Below, piece after piece: positions 9,904-21,549 of a DNA stretch of 64,000 nt. This stretch comes from Gnetum montanum (lineage: Eukaryota; Streptophyta; Gnetopsida; Gnetales; Gnetaceae), in the NCBI GenBank assembly GCA_015680685.1, contig MNCI01001451.1, forward strand, positions 801,400-865,399, in the 5' to 3' direction. Below the pieces are notes generated by a model. That model worked only from the letters and a program-made list of their open reading frames with translations, was not told where the DNA came from and searched no databases. How positions within the stretch are numbered: position 1 is the stretch's first letter; each line of letters begins with the position of its first letter. The position numbers and the translations under genes were made by a program.

Positions 9904-12600
9904 GAAAGAAGTTCCTTGATACAAGGAAATATCAGTACCATAAAATAACATAATACCTAGATTAGAGAAAACATGATGCAAATAAATTACACATAGTATA
10001 TAAACAAAAAAATTTTAAAAATTTGCACAAACCATTTAAATAATTTCAACAACATGGATATCCCTAATGAAGTCTATGTTAGCCTCAACATACATAGCTA
10101 GTTCAGTAGTGGAAATTAAGAAATTAAAAGTAAAATTAAATATGAAAATATCTAATAGCATAAAAGGTGAGTCGCTTGATAATTAAAAGGTAAATTAACT
10201 ACTATACAATGGATATAATGAATAAAAATAACGCAATAGTTTATTCAAATTCCACTAACATCCCAAGTCCAAAATACCATTGTGCTACTCTGTAATATCC
10301 AACAATCTTTAAAATCATTAGCATAAATGAACTTATCTTTTTTGTGAGAGCTTTGGCTTGGTTAAAGCAACTAAAACCAAGCTTGTATGTGAATTAATTA
10401 CAAGAATGTAATCCATAATAACTAGAATAATGAAAACACCATGCCCATACTTTAACAAAATAGAAATTCCAATTGTCATGAAGCTCATGTAAACCTATCC
10501 TACAAATAACTTACTAATGAAGAGTAACCCTAGCTGAAGTTCCACATTAGAGGTAGTATGCAAGAACCCTAGCTTAGTTTACAGTTTGAAAATGTAAAAT
10601 AAGAAACAAAATGCAAGAGAACGCTTAATTACGACTTCTAAAATGCAAGAGAAGACACAAACAATAGGATTTTGCCATTAAAATTTCTAATTCCATCTAG
10701 AGAAAATGATAATGATGTAGAGTTGCTTGCAACAACACATAATAACCAATCCAACAAAAAGAAGAAGAAGAAGAAGAAGATAAGAATCAAGCAATTTGGG
10801 GCCTACCTTAGGTAATTTGTGAAAGGAAAGAAGCTTGTTAGTGAGATTTAGTAGCTACACACACAGGTAGAAGTATGATCTTGCACTTGGGTTTGAAGTA
10901 TGACACTCTACGAGGAAGAATGAATGTTTACTTTGTTTTATTGCATTTTATTTTTTCCATTTTTAATCATGTTGTGACTAGATGCAAGTTTCAACCCTTC
11001 ATAACATGATAACAAAAAAATTTAATGAATTTTGGAGTTGTGATTGACTGTAGATCCAACCTAGTCACATCTCAAAGATTGAGGGTTGCATCTACCCACA
11101 TTGTTTTGAAAGTTGAGTAATGGAACATTATAGTGTGGCAGATTATGAGTTGTAGGCATCCATAGTGTCTAAGAACCTAAAAATTCCAAATTTCCAAGTG
11201 TGGTAGGTTGCATGTTATAGAAGGTTGTACTGATAAATTAAATAGTGACTGGAAATCGAGATATAAGGGAGATATGGGTTGCATCCCATTGTAGGTATCC
11301 AACTTAGTAAAATGAACTCCACGATGATTATGGCTCATAGTTAAGATTATAGTTAGACTTTGAGGGATTATGAGTCACATCATACCCACACTTCCTAATC
11401 CAAAACACTTCTATAACTAATGATAAGAAAAAGAAAATGACAAATAGGATAAAGATAATAAAAACAATAAAACAATGGAATACTTTTGTGATAAAAGAAT
11501 AACTTATTAGTGCTTGGTAAACATTAAGACATTGGGTGACCATTAATTAAATTAATTTCTAAAAAATACAAATACAAAGAATTGTCACATTAGACATTCA
11601 TGAATCATTGTTTACCAACTTATCCATGTCTTATGGCATTATAACTCTTAAAAATATGTAGTTTTTCCTACTTAAAGTTGTTGATGGTGAAGGAGATTCC
11701 TCATGCATTGACACAATTAACCTTATCTTATGGCCATGAATAATAGAGAGCTATTGATGAAACACTAAATTACTTAATATGTCTTTTTTTTTCATTCTTT
11801 CAAAAACAAGTATTTTATGATTATGGGATTTTTGCACTTCCATCATAACATGGTCTATAAACAATAGAAACTTTGCTTCTAGTGCAATTTCATGATTATG
11901 ATGAGATGAAATTTTCTATGAAAAGGACATTCTTAAATCTATACACCTACAACAAGTAGGATTGCTTATTGTACTGCCAATAGAACATGGTCTATAAACA
12001 ACAGAAACTTTACTCCTAGTACAGGTTCAATCCCTATGCAAGTTATTTCCCATGAGTGCCTCCATGATTCATGTTTAATATCTCATAATGTCTCTTATCC
12101 CAAGTATTCGATTAAGGAAGACTGAAAGCCTCAAGTTTATCATGAAGTAAAATATTGAACTAATAATATGCCTAGTACAAATCAAAGGAATTGCCCCACT
12201 TCTCTAATTGAAAGACTATTGAAATTTTTCCATCAGACAGAATCCATCATCCAACCATTTCTCTATTTATTTTAACACAAAACTCATAATATAGGATTTA
12301 AAATGTTTTGAATAAATAAGATCCTAGAAATTCATGCCATAAGACAAGTCTAACCTCCATCAAATTAACTCATTAAAGCACTAAATAGTATGAAAGATAT
12401 GTTTCCATAGATACTATCAAATAATTGATAATAAAAATAACCACTACCATGCATATCTATGAATAAAAATATAATGTAGAGCTCATAATACATATCACCC
12501 AGTACTTGTAGGAAACTAAAGCACTTACTAACAAAGTTAGTAACTTGTCACAATAAAGAAAACATAAAGGTTAGACAATCTCATAAGGACTAGTTCAAAA
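9904..12600. other. leader/LTR-like and unassigned sequence
   Basis: No protein-like frame was found. The stretch should include the 5' leader of element J and possibly its diverged 5' LTR (about 10,870-11,570). The right part up to 12.6 kb may contain the lost 3' end of element I. A (GAA)n run lies at 10,761-10,780. Confidence 0.45.
10761..10780 (+). repeat. (GAA)n microsatellite
   Basis: Six and two-thirds perfect GAA units within a purine-rich flank. Confidence 0.9.
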
Positions 12601-12630
12601 TCAGTTCATAATTAAATTAAACTTAGCTTG

Positions 12631-12840
12631 CTAAGAAGAAGCATCTATTAAATTAATTGTCTCACTAACAAGAGAGGGATCTTGTCCAAAATAATGGTTT
12701 AGTTGTTGACAATTCACATGAAAGAACTTAGAACTACCAGGCCTAGAAATGTCAATTACACTATTACCTAAGACCTTAATAATCCTACATGCTCCCTTCC
12801 ATTTTGACACTAATTTCTTAGCAAAGTTTTTGAGCCTCAT
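12631..12840 (-). pseudogene. Ty3/gypsy integrase C-terminal domain
   Basis: The 69-residue frame reads KKLVSKWKGACRIIKVLGNS, then FHVNCQQLNHYFGQ. This is the SH3-like integrase tail of Athila-type elements that binds DNA after the catalytic core. It is the last recognisable part of the element I polyprotein, and no further domain follows before the frame ends. The internal frame is open, but it is separated from the core domain by lesions. Confidence 0.8.
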
Positions 12841-13229
12841 AATAAATACTAAAACTAAATATTGTTATGAAAAAAGCTTCATCATAGTCTTCTTATCATG
12901 GCACATCTTCATTTGCTTCATATACAATTGTTGCCTATCTAAAGCATGCATATGATCTTTGTCTAATTGATTTAAAGGAAATAAACAAGTAGAAAAACAT
13001 GAGTCCAAGTTCATTTTCAATTAAATTTGAATTCAAAAAGACTTATTTTACATAGAAGAAGGAAGAAGACATTGCTTACCGAATACTAGTTCATATGGGG
13101 TAAAACCAAGAGATGATTTATATGAAGTACAAATAGCCCATAATGCATCAAGTAAATGATAAGACCAATATTATCTATTATCTCCTGTAACTTTCTGCAA
13201 TATATTTTTGATGTTGTTATTCATACTTT

Positions 13230-13660
13230 CAACTAATCCATTTGATTGTGGATGATAGGTAGTAGTAATACAATGTGTAATTCCCATTTTATGTAATAAT
13301 TTTCCATTATATCATTAACAAAATGGGTTCCCTGATCACTAATTAAAATTTGTGGGTGTTCAAAGCATGGAATTAAATCCTCTCTCAAGAATAAAATTAT
13401 TGTTTTCTCATCATCATGCCTAGTTGCCTTTGCCAAGACCCATTAATTGACATAATCAATAGAAACTAAAATATACTTACAAGAATTTCTTAAAGGAAAA
13501 GTATCCATAAAATCAATGTCCAAACAATCAAAGGGCTCACACTCCATTGAGATAGGCAACAATGACATGTCTTGCCATTTTGTGAGTTCTCCCATTTGCT
13601 AACATTGATCACATCACTTACAATATGCATAAGTATCCTTGAACAAGGTAGGCTAATGAA
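13230..13660 (-). pseudogene. Ty3/gypsy integrase zinc-binding end and core
   Basis: Near 13,640-13,560 there are remnants of the H2C2 zinc-binding region and the link to the core. From 13,436 the frame reads MAKATRHDDEKTIILFLRED and then ISDQGTHFVNDI. The latter is the conserved block around the second catalytic Asp, with SDQGTHF intact. The first Asp region (about 13,510-13,440) is readable as VSIDYVN-like in another frame with stops. The Glu block lies beyond the end of the frame. The enzyme would join element cDNA to host DNA, but this copy cannot be active. Confidence 0.75.
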
Positions 13661-14049
13661 AACCAACATGGAAGATTTTGTATGAAGTTTTCTTACCTAC
13701 AAAGTGGCCTTCATGTACTCCATCATGATTTAGAGTAATTACCTCTTCTTATTCTTACTTAGGTAGATATTGTTGAATGATTTGATCCTCACAAATCTTA
13801 TACATGAATGAATCTTCCCAAATGAACTAGTGTGCCTTGAATACAAAGGCTTGTTTTTGTCCTTTAGTCCAAGGCTTTGTTAATTTGCATATAGCTAAAT
13901 AATTAGAAAATATGCATATCAAGGTTCTTGAACTTTAGGAATAATAGTCCTAGCCCAATAAGCGAACAACTACTCATCCAAAAATGCATCATGAAAGGTG
14001 TGAGATATCTTCAAATTTGCATTATGCTACAATTTGGATAAATGATCTA

Positions 14050-14420
14050 CCACTAAATTTTTAGATTCTTTTTCTATCACGAATCATCAAATCAAATTCT
14101 TGTAACAAAAGATACCAAGGAATTAATCTAGGACTTTTAGTTTAGTTATTATGCAAATATTTAATAATAGCATGATCAGTAACAACTACAATATGAAAAC
14201 AAATGAAATAATGATGAAGTTTATCTAAACTATATGCAACACCTAGCATTTCCTTTTTTGTAGTAGTATAATTAACCTAAGTAGGGGTCAATGTTTTAGA
14301 AATATCATAAATAACATATGGAACATTATCATTAAATTAACCCAATACAGCTCTAATTGCAAATTTTGAGGCATCTGTCATAAGTTCAAAGTCCTTGATC
14401 TAATCAGGTTCCTATAAAAT
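14050..14420 (-). pseudogene. Ty3/gypsy RNase H domain
   Basis: Downstream of the RT thumb the minus strand reads FELMTDASKFAIRAVLG, then VNYTTTKKEMLGVAYSLDKL, then VVVTDHAIIKYL. These correspond to the first Asp (TDAS), the Glu region and the TDH block of retrotransposon RNase H. Two in-frame TAGs stand where Gln is usual. The order and spacing match an Athila-like pol. Confidence 0.8.
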
Positions 14421-14429
14421 TGATGTTGA

Positions 14430-15150
14430 AGAAAGCTTAAACTTTAAAATTTCAAATGCATTTTGGTAATTGTTAGTCCATTTAAATATAGCATATTTTT
14501 GTAACAATTTCACCAATGGCTTAGTAATTAATGAAAAATCCTTGATGAATCATTTGTAAAAATTATCATGTCCTAAAAATGCACATAGATCTTTAACATT
14601 AAAAGGAGGAGTATGATGGGAGATAGCCCTTATCTTTTTAGGATGCACTAAAATTTCCTTCTTGCTCATAATGTGGCCTAATGTAACACTGGAAGAGACC
14701 ATGAAATGACACTTTTTCCAATAGAATCTAAGAACCCTTATTAGTACATCTATGTAAGACTAACTCAAGATGACACATGACATCAAAAAATGAATCATTG
14801 TAGACTGAAAAAACATCCATGAAAACATCAATAAATGAATCAATCATATCTGAAAAAATTAAGATCATAGCCCTTTAAAATGTAGCAAAATCATTACAAA
14901 ACCCAAAGGGCATACATCAAAATGTAAAAGTCCTCCATGGTATAGTAAACGTTGTTTTATATGGATCTTCATGAGCAATAGAAATTTGATTATAACCACT
15001 AGAGCCATGAAGAAAAGGATAAAATTCATGCCCTTGAAGTTTGTCTAAAACTTGATCTAAATATGGGAGTGGAAAGTGATCCCTTTTTATCCATTTATTT
15101 AATTTGGAAAAATCAATACAAACTTGCCACTTACCAAACTTTTTAGGCAC
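14430..15150 (-). pseudogene. Ty3/gypsy reverse transcriptase
   Basis: The frame from 15,150 begins MPKKFGKWQVCIDFSKLNKW and continues through DHFPLPYLDQVLDKL and a FLHGSSGYNQI block, which is RT domains 1-3; the first catalytic Asp of FLDG is His here. The FGFCNDFATFQRA-like block follows at about 14,905-14,860. At the catalytic dyad, the second Asp of the FMDD-type motif is replaced by Val (GTT at 14,812-14,814). The thumb reads GHIMSKKEILVHPKK and then FYKWFIKDFSLITKPL at about 14,690-14,520. Both catalytic substitutions and the frame changes show it is dead. Confidence 0.85.
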
Positions 15151-15721
15151 AACTATAATAGGAATAATCCACTTATAATTAGAAATAAAATAAATAATAC
15201 CTTCCTGAGATAGTTTTAAAGTTCATCTTTTATTGCTTACTTCAAGGCTAGGTTTAGCCTACTACATGTTTGTTGTCATGGTCTAGCCTTAGCCTCTAAA
15301 ATGGATATGACGCTAAAAAATGAATGGAGAAATTCCATGCTTAAGTTCCAAAGGTGACTAAGCAAAAGCTTCAAGTGAATCTATTAAAACATGAATTAAT
15401 CTCTACTCTTGATCAATGGTTAAACCTGAACTAATGTTCAATGGTTTATTTCTCTTAGTATAAATATATTTCAAGTGTGAAGGAAGTTCCTTTAGATCTA
15501 AAGTTACATCCTTGCCACTTGCAATAGAAGAATAAATTGTCAACTTAAATGAATCCTTACCATCCAAGGCATTCTCCACTTGAGTACATATGAGCTATCA
15601 TTATACATCCATAGTTATATGTTTATATTCTTCTTGTGTTAGTTCCTGACAGGTCTCATCCCAATCATATAATTCCAAAGAAATCATGTTTGATACAACA
15701 GTACTAACCATATTAAGTTCA

Positions 15722-16120
15722 TCAAACTAGGTTATCAAGGTAATATAAATTTATTGAAAAAATTAAATTTGTAAATGTTAAGGTTATTAATCTAGTTTTC
15801 ACATAAATAACCACATCCATCGTTGCCAACATGGACCTGCCTAAAATCAAAGGATAAACATTATTCAGAAAAGATGTATAATAATCTAGCACAATGAAAT
15901 TAGCAAGATATAAAGCTTTATTTACTTCTATTAAAATATTCTCAACAATATCTTTGGAATAAATAGTAGACCCATTAGCCATAGAAAAGGTAATATTAGT
16001 AGGTCTAATATGATCATAATTGAATGATTGATAAATCTGAAATGACATAATATTTACACTAGCCCCTAGATCTACTAACACATGCTGAAATTTCCTATTA
16101 TGAGTAATGCAAGAAATCAT
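15722..16120 (-). pseudogene. Ty3/gypsy aspartic protease
   Basis: The 132-residue open frame has LVDLGASVNIMSFQIY near residue 16, which is the catalytic D-L-G-A block of Athila-type retropepsins. YPLILGRSMLATMDVVI near residue 90 is the flap-end ILGR motif. The length matches a retropepsin domain. The enzyme would cut the gag-pol polyprotein. This is the best-preserved domain of element I, but it is isolated by stops on both sides. Confidence 0.85.
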
Positions 16121-16129
16121 AGGACTACT

Positions 16130-17850
16130 AGGCTATGTTACCTTTTTAGGCATCCTAGCCTTCATAATGTTCGTGATGTTTTCAAAAAGGCTAACAAAGT
16201 TCCTTAAGGTATTTACTATATTGAGGAGTTTCTTCAATGACTGTCAACAAGAAAACATGTAAGATGACACATTTGAAAAGGTTCTCAAGTTTCTTATCAT
16301 CAAACTCATTTGATTCTAACCTATGAGGAAAAGGTGCCCATAAAGGATAAGAACTATTAGGTTCTTTTGAAGGAACCATTAGATCAGTCCCTTCCTTCAT
16401 AGGAAGCTCCTTTGCAAGGATTCTTTTAGATTCATCCTCTAATTCTTTATTCTCAATAGACCTTTGAAAAGGAATTTGAAGATCAACAACTCTTCCACTT
16501 CTAGTAACCACATTACATTGATCCATGTTGCTTGAAGAAATCCTATGTAACTCTTGTCTTCCTTGATACTTAGGATTTCTTTCTATTTTTGTTGGTAATA
16601 TGTCCTTATGTTGTAAGGCTTGAATAAGATTAATTATACAATCATTTTGTTGTAGCATTTTTCATTGAAACTCATGATTTTGACTAGATTTCCAAGATTG
16701 GTTGAAATTATTATTATGACTTTGATAGTTAGATCAAAATGGATGTAACTGGTAATTTTGGTTTTGATTAGAATTCCATCCTGTACCTTATAAAGTTGAG
16801 GTTCTCCCTTGTTCACCTTGACTTCCTACAACATTAGCTTTTTTTTAATGAATGATAAAATAGAAGAATCATGAGTAGTATGGTCAATCTCCTCATAAAT
16901 TACACAAGCATAAGGAAAATCCATACCTCTAGCTTGGGGTTGATTAATGTTATGAATTCTCTCATTAGTACAAACTGATGATGCTTGTTATTGATATTGG
17001 GAAGATTGGCCCTACACAATAGTATTAGAAGACATAGATAAAGATATAATTTTTTATTAATATCTTAAATTTGCTTTTCCAGACCTGTCATCAATGTATG
17101 CTCTAACATATTGGCCATTTTGTTAGTACTTCAACTCTTGCTTTAAGCCACTATTTGATCTAAAGCATCAAATGCTACTTCAAGTGTCATTCGCATGATC
17201 ATGCCACCAGTAGAAAAATCATTATTCTAGCATGTAACATGTGTTAAACCATCAATAGAAAATCCTAGCAATTGACAATTATGGAAAGTTCATGATCAGG
17301 GTTACTTGCCCTTATGTCCTTAAAATGCTTCCAGGCTTATTCATAACTCATTTTCTTTTTGTTGAAAGCTTGAAAGTTGTTTTATATATTAATGGATTTT
17401 TATAGAACAAAAAAATAATTTTAAAAACTCATCCTTAAAACCATATTAGGATTGAATAGAATATTTTTTTATTAATATATACCATAATAATGTACGATCT
17501 CTAAAAGTAAAGGGAAAGACACTCATTTTAGTACATTTTGTAACATTATTACCACACATAACTATCAATGTTTCAAAGGCTTGTATATCATGGTATGGAT
17601 CTTTTTCATATGTATAATAAAATTTAGGAAATGTTGATAAATTTTTAAATTTAAATTCTTTTCCAACAAGCAATACAAAAGGGGAGAGAGTGATAGTTGA
17701 TTTTCTCCCCATTAAATATTTTAATGAAAATTAGTGAGGCATTCCTTGATAAGGAACTTGATTCTAAAATTGTACAAAATGATTAAATTGGATGCTTGGA
17801 GGTACTAAATGATGAGGCAAAGGTGTGGTATTTTTGGAAGTCATTATTGT
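16130..17850 (-). pseudogene. Athila-like gag of element I
   Basis: The frame 17,712-17,446 (MGRKSTITLSPF...) contains DPYHDIQAFETL and then SVFPFTFRDRTLLWY, the retrotransposon gag core. A GGMIMRMTLEVAFDALDQI block near 17,220-17,160 matches the Athila gag segment after the core. Further on, 16,816-16,634 and 16,658-16,191 hold an Asn/Gln-rich linker. The pre-protease block APFPHRLESNEFDDKKLENL ends in TPQYSKYLKELC, where Athila elements have an MPSYVKFMKDI-type sequence. A start near 17,840-17,850 is likely, just inside the junction with element A. Several stops at former Gln or Trp codons are present. Confidence 0.8.
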
Positions 17851-17903
17851 GGAATTTTTGGTTGAGGCATAGATTGTGTTTGAGCAGTCTACACATTAAA
17901 TAT

Positions 17904-19118
17904 AGGTTGACCTTTTGGTATGTCAAAACCTTAAGCAAAATGGAGAACAAGGATGTTTGTGTGGTTGTTGTTTTTGTAGAGTTGAGACAAAAGGAGAGCT
18001 CAAAGAAGAAAGACATCATGAAGGTCTCAAGGAAGCATGTAGGAGTTCAAAGAGCATGGACAAGGAACAAAGACTTCAAGGTGCAACTTCAGTAATTAGA
18101 GTAGAGCCTTAGTACTAAAGAACTTATTAAAGAAAGACATCTTCAAGAAACAGTAGATGTCTCCCATCTAGTGAAGTAGATGTCTTGGCCAAAGTGAAGG
18201 AGAATTAGTAAAGACGTCTTGTAGAAACAACAAACATCTACTATCAAGCAATGAAGTCTCCCTAATGATGAGGACACCTTGGCCGAGTTGAAGGTTGTTT
18301 AAAAGAAGAAATATTTGAAAAACAACAAATGTTTTTCTAGGAAAAGACATCTCCATAAAGATGTCTCTCTTGAATGAAGGTCTAATGCAATAAGATGTCT
18401 CAGTCTCAAAGAAGATTTTTTTAGTGATTGTTAGATAGCTTTTGTTGTTAGATTGTTGTTGCATGAATTTTGAGATGATTTTAGAAACATCTAGGTTATA
18501 AGAAGACTTCATTTTGGTGGGAAATGAGTAAGCATTATGTACTATCAAGTGTCAACATCAAGAAATAATTCTATACATCATTCTCTTATTATTTTTTCTC
18601 ATTGTAATATCTTTTGTATTGTTGTAAGTGGTCAGGGTGTACTGTACCTCAAAGTAAAAGGATTAGAAAAGTTAGTTGCATCCTTTCATTGTAATTTTTT
18701 TCTCTCTTATTGCCTTATGGGATTGATGTGCTTCTTGAGAGAAGGCATTATCCTTGACCTTGTTGGGATCCTATGGGATTGAGTGTTGGTGTAGCACCAC
18801 AATACTCTAGAGTGAAGCTCAAGTTGCAAAGGTTGTGGGATCCTAGAAACCACAGTCTAAGCTTGTCGAGACCTTGTAGGGTTGAGTGGATTTGTAGCAT
18901 CAAATATCTCTTGAGTGGAGCTAAGAGCTTGTATAGGGTATGATATCCTTCAAACCACATTTTGAGAGCAACGAAGTTTAGAGGTGTGCTAGCAAACTAC
19001 CCTCTAATTGTGGAATACCCAAGTTGGGGAACCACATAAAATTTGGTGTGTGGTTTGGTTAATTAATTTTTAATTTGGGGAACTTATTCATCCTCTCTTC
19101 TAAGTTCAATGATCCTCA
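17904..19118 (+). repeat. 5' LTR of element A
   Basis: The start GGTTGACCTTTTGGTATGTC matches GTGGACCTTTTGGTGTGTC in the element B LTRs. The end TCAATGATCCTCA lines up with the end of B's 5' LTR, and the PBS follows two bases later. Length is about 1,215 bp against about 1,250 in B. It carries a TATAAGAAG box and many AGACRTCT or GATGTCT words, as B does. The first base is uncertain by a few positions. Confidence 0.85.
18497..18502 (+). promoter_or_regulatory. TATA-like box in A LTR
   Basis: TATAAG in the context TTATAAGAAG is kept at the same place in all three A/B LTRs (also 25,612 and 30,241). It is the likely core promoter of the family. Confidence 0.5.
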
Positions 19119-19120
19119 AG

Positions 19121-19133
19121 TGGTATCAAAGCC
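19121..19133 (+). other. primer binding site of element A
   Basis: TGGTATCAAAGCC follows the LTR end after two bases. It matches the complement of the 3' end of plant initiator tRNA-Met (TGGTATCAGAGC) with one difference. This is the usual primer of plant copia elements. Confidence 0.8.
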
Positions 19134-19172
19134 TAGTACTCTTGATTCTTCATCAACCTCAAGAGTGGAATA

Positions 19173-19690
19173 ATGGTAGGGAAAATCAACACCAGATATA
19201 CTTGGTCAAGGAGACTATTTTGCTTTATCAACTACTATCACATCTACCATAAAGGTAAGTCTTTCATTCTATTATTTTCATTTAGAAACAATAGTGCTCA
19301 CAATATTTATCTTGAAGAAAGGTATGGAATGTTTTTTCATGAAGTTTTTTCTTTCCAAAACTTGTGTATAGAAATAAATGACTCTGTATATGTCAAGAAA
19401 ATGAAAATTAAAGTTCTAAATGATGAATGCTCTTATCTCAAGTATGAGAACTTAGACCTTAGGGTTGAGATTCAAAAACTAACAAATATGATTGAGCATA
19501 TGAACAAAAACTCTTTGGAGCAGTCTAAAGATAAAAGCAAAAAGATAAGTGTGAGAAAAATTTTGGTAGAACTTCTAAACCAAAAACTTAAATTGCTTAT
19601 TTTATGGAAAATATGACCATGTTCAAGCATATTACTATCTTAGATTAAATCACTAATCTTAGTCTTTGCAAAAGTAGCTTGGAATAGAAC
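19173..19690 (+). pseudogene. gag C-terminal coiled coil of element A
   Basis: The frame contains NDECSYLKYENLDLRVEIQKLTNMIEHMNKNS and the basic tail KDKSKKISVRK. This is the coiled-coil segment found in many plant copia gag-pol proteins between the zinc knuckle and the protease. The N-terminal gag core is not readable, so a deletion lies between the PBS and this piece. The part up to about residue 55 is in an unrelated reading. Confidence 0.6.
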
Positions 19691-19692
19691 TA

Positions 19693-20324
19693 TTGCAGGT
19701 TTCAAAAAGGAAAGAAAAAAAGTCTGAAAAGAACTTGATGGCTCAAATTGCTCTCTCCAATGACAAGACAAGCATGTGGTACATCGATAGTAGGTGTTTA
19801 AGGCACATGAAAGGTAACAAATCCTATCTTACTCATTTCATGAAACAAAATTATGGAACAGTCATGTTTGGTAGTGATATGGAAGCTCCTATCATAGGTA
19901 TTGGTACCATAGGAGGTAAAGGTAAAGGATTGCCAAGTGTAAAAAAAGTGCTTTTTGTTAATAGATTAAAGCACAATCTTCCTAGTGTTAGTCAACTTTT
20001 TGATTCAAATTTCAATGTTACTTTTTCTAAAGAAATATGTAGAATACAAGATTTATCTACTTGAAATATTGTGATAGAAGGAACTAGAAAAGGAAATGTG
20101 TATACCATTGTTATTGGAAATTTTCCTAATCTTGAAATCGAGTGCTTAGTGAGTTGTAAAAATGATACTCGTCCTTGGCATTAAAGTTGGATCACATAAA
20201 GAACAAAACTGTTCAAACTCTTGTTTTAAAGAAAATGGTCCATGATCTCCCCAAACTCAAAGATTTCAATATAAATACATGTGAAGCATGCTAGAAAGGG
20301 AAGAAAAAAAGGGTAAGATTTGGT
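19693..20324 (+). pseudogene. copia protease and pre-integrase region
   Basis: MWYIDSRCLRHMKGNKSYL near 19,773 is the copia protease active-site block. The usual D-S-G is D-S-R here, so the active-site Gly is lost. GIGTIGGKGKG and VLFVNRLKHNLPSVSQL follow, then GTRKGNVYTI of the gag-pre-integrase segment. The zinc-binding end is seen as CKNDTRPWH and CEACQKGK-like readings with frame changes up to 20,324. The frame stops where the CpG-rich patch with an N begins. Confidence 0.8.
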
Positions 20325-20400
20325 NATACGCGATATCGCAGGAGAAGACGCAATATCGCGGCCCAGTGCAAGTCGCGTCTCATCACATATTAAATGATTG
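20325..20400. other. CpG-rich patch with an undetermined base
   Basis: The only N in the window is at 20,325. The following 60 bases hold about nine CpGs, unlike the flanks. They include the palindrome GCGATATCGC (20,330-20,339) and an AGACGC / GCGTCT inverted pair (20,346-20,351, 20,375-20,380). The integrase catalytic core, normally over 400 bp, is missing exactly here. An assembly join, a gap closed with foreign bases, or a filler after deletion are all possible. Confidence 0.7.
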
Positions 20401-20820
20401 AAATATTCCTCATCACTTCTAGGCTGAATCCATCAACACTACTTGCTATGTCTCCAACAAAGTTATGGTAAGAAGATTTACCTCTAAAACTAATGAATTA
20501 TGGACTGGTAGAAAACCATTAGTAGGCTATTTTCATGTTTTTGATTCAAAATATTATATTCTAAATGATAAAGATAACTTTAGAAAGTTTGATTCTAAAA
20601 TCAATGAAGGAATTTTCTTAGGATATTCCCTAGCGAGCAGGGCTTACATAGTGTTTAACAAAAGGAGAAATACTATAGAAGAAATCATAAATGTCAAAAT
20701 AGATGATCATGACATTACATCTCCTTACCCTGATGATGAACTTATTTCCATTCAAAACGTTTATAGCTCCACTCAAGTAAAAGTTGACAATATATTAGAA
20801 ACTGATAGTGAACATGAATA
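20401..20820 (+). pseudogene. copia integrase C-terminal region
   Basis: After the patch the reading resumes with a former W-A-E block (TAG for Trp), INTTCYVSNKV, and then KTNELWTGRKPLVGYFHVFD. FDSKINEGIFLGYSLASRAYIVFNKR follows. These are the conserved C-terminal integrase blocks of copia elements leading into RT. The DDE core is absent. A stop at 20,819 separates this frame from RT. Confidence 0.85.
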
Positions 20821-20866
20821 AGAGCAAGATGATGAACTCCATAAGCTTTCATCCAGTCAACCAAAA

Positions 20867-21490
20867 ATGCCTAGGCTTAGTAGAAATCACTCTCTAAATA
20901 ATGTTATTGGGGAAGTTCAAGATGGTGTTTGTACTAGAAGTCAAATCAAAGAGATCTATGCTTTTTCAGCATACCTCTTCCAACTTGAATTCAAAAACTT
21001 TAAGGAAGCCAAAGGAGAGGAAGGATGGATTTCTGCTATGCAAGATGAGCTAAATCTATTTGGAAAAAATGATGTATGGGAATTGACACCTAGACTTGAT
21101 CATAAACCTATTATTAAAACAAAATGGATCTTTAGGAACAAGACTGATGAAAATGGAAACATCATTGCAAATAAGAATAGATTGGTTGTCAAAGGATACA
21201 ATCAAAAAGAAGGGATTGATGTTGATGAAGTCTTTGCTCCTGTTGCTAGGTTGGAATCTATTAGACTTCTTCTAGCTTACGCTATCATTAAAAACATCAA
21301 GCTCTATCAAATGGATGTTAAGAGTGCTTTCTTGAATGGAACCATACAAGAAGTAGTGTACATTGAACAACCTGAAGGATTTGTTGATTCCATCAAGTAT
21401 GATCATGTTTAGAAAGTCAAGAAAGCTCTCTATGATCTTAAACAATCTCCAAGAGCTTGGTATGAAAGAGTTTCTCATAATAGATATTTT
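20867..21490 (+). pseudogene. copia reverse transcriptase, truncated
   Basis: The frame contains [75 protein letters not shown], and [26 protein letters not shown], the N-terminal half of RVT_2. After a TAG at 21,412, KVKKALYDLKQSPRAWY still reads in frame. The sequence then diverges near 21,490, before the YVDD block, so the catalytic dyad and RNase H are lost. The family makes element cDNA. Confidence 0.9.
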
Positions 21491-21549
21491 GGGCTTTTCA
21501 AAGTACATCATTGGTGTAGTGAAAATTCTTGCTTTTCAGCATAATCTTT

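Larger units (their letters stand above)
12600..17880 (-). mobile_element. element I: decayed Athila-like Ty3/gypsy body
   Basis: On the minus strand the domains run gag, protease, RT, RNase H, integrase, the Ty3/gypsy order. The gag style and a protease with D-L-G-A fit the Athila/Tat branch rather than chromoviruses, and no chromodomain was seen after the integrase. Every domain carries stops or frame changes. Neither LTR was identified. On the gag side the body is cut by the copia LTR of element A at 17,904. On the integrase side the sequence fades out below 12.6 kb. The individual domains are listed separately. Confidence 0.85.
17904..21490 (+). mobile_element. element A: copia element, 3' part lost
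   Basis: A 5' LTR, a PBS, gag, protease with pre-integrase, part of integrase and the first two thirds of RT run in Ty1/copia order on the plus strand. The LTR matches those of element B. There is no second LTR. RT breaks off at about 21,490 where an unrelated minus-strand ORF begins. The integrase core is missing at 20,325-20,400. The element abuts the gag end of element I, so it probably landed in or beside that element. Confidence 0.85.

Noticed and set aside
16503-16697. The region of element I gag tested for a zinc knuckle
   Set aside because: No C-x2-C-x4-H-x4-C arrangement could be read in any frame.
17796-18112. Plus-strand frames of 99 and 65 residues
   Set aside because: They cross the junction between element I and the LTR of element A, so they cannot be a gene.
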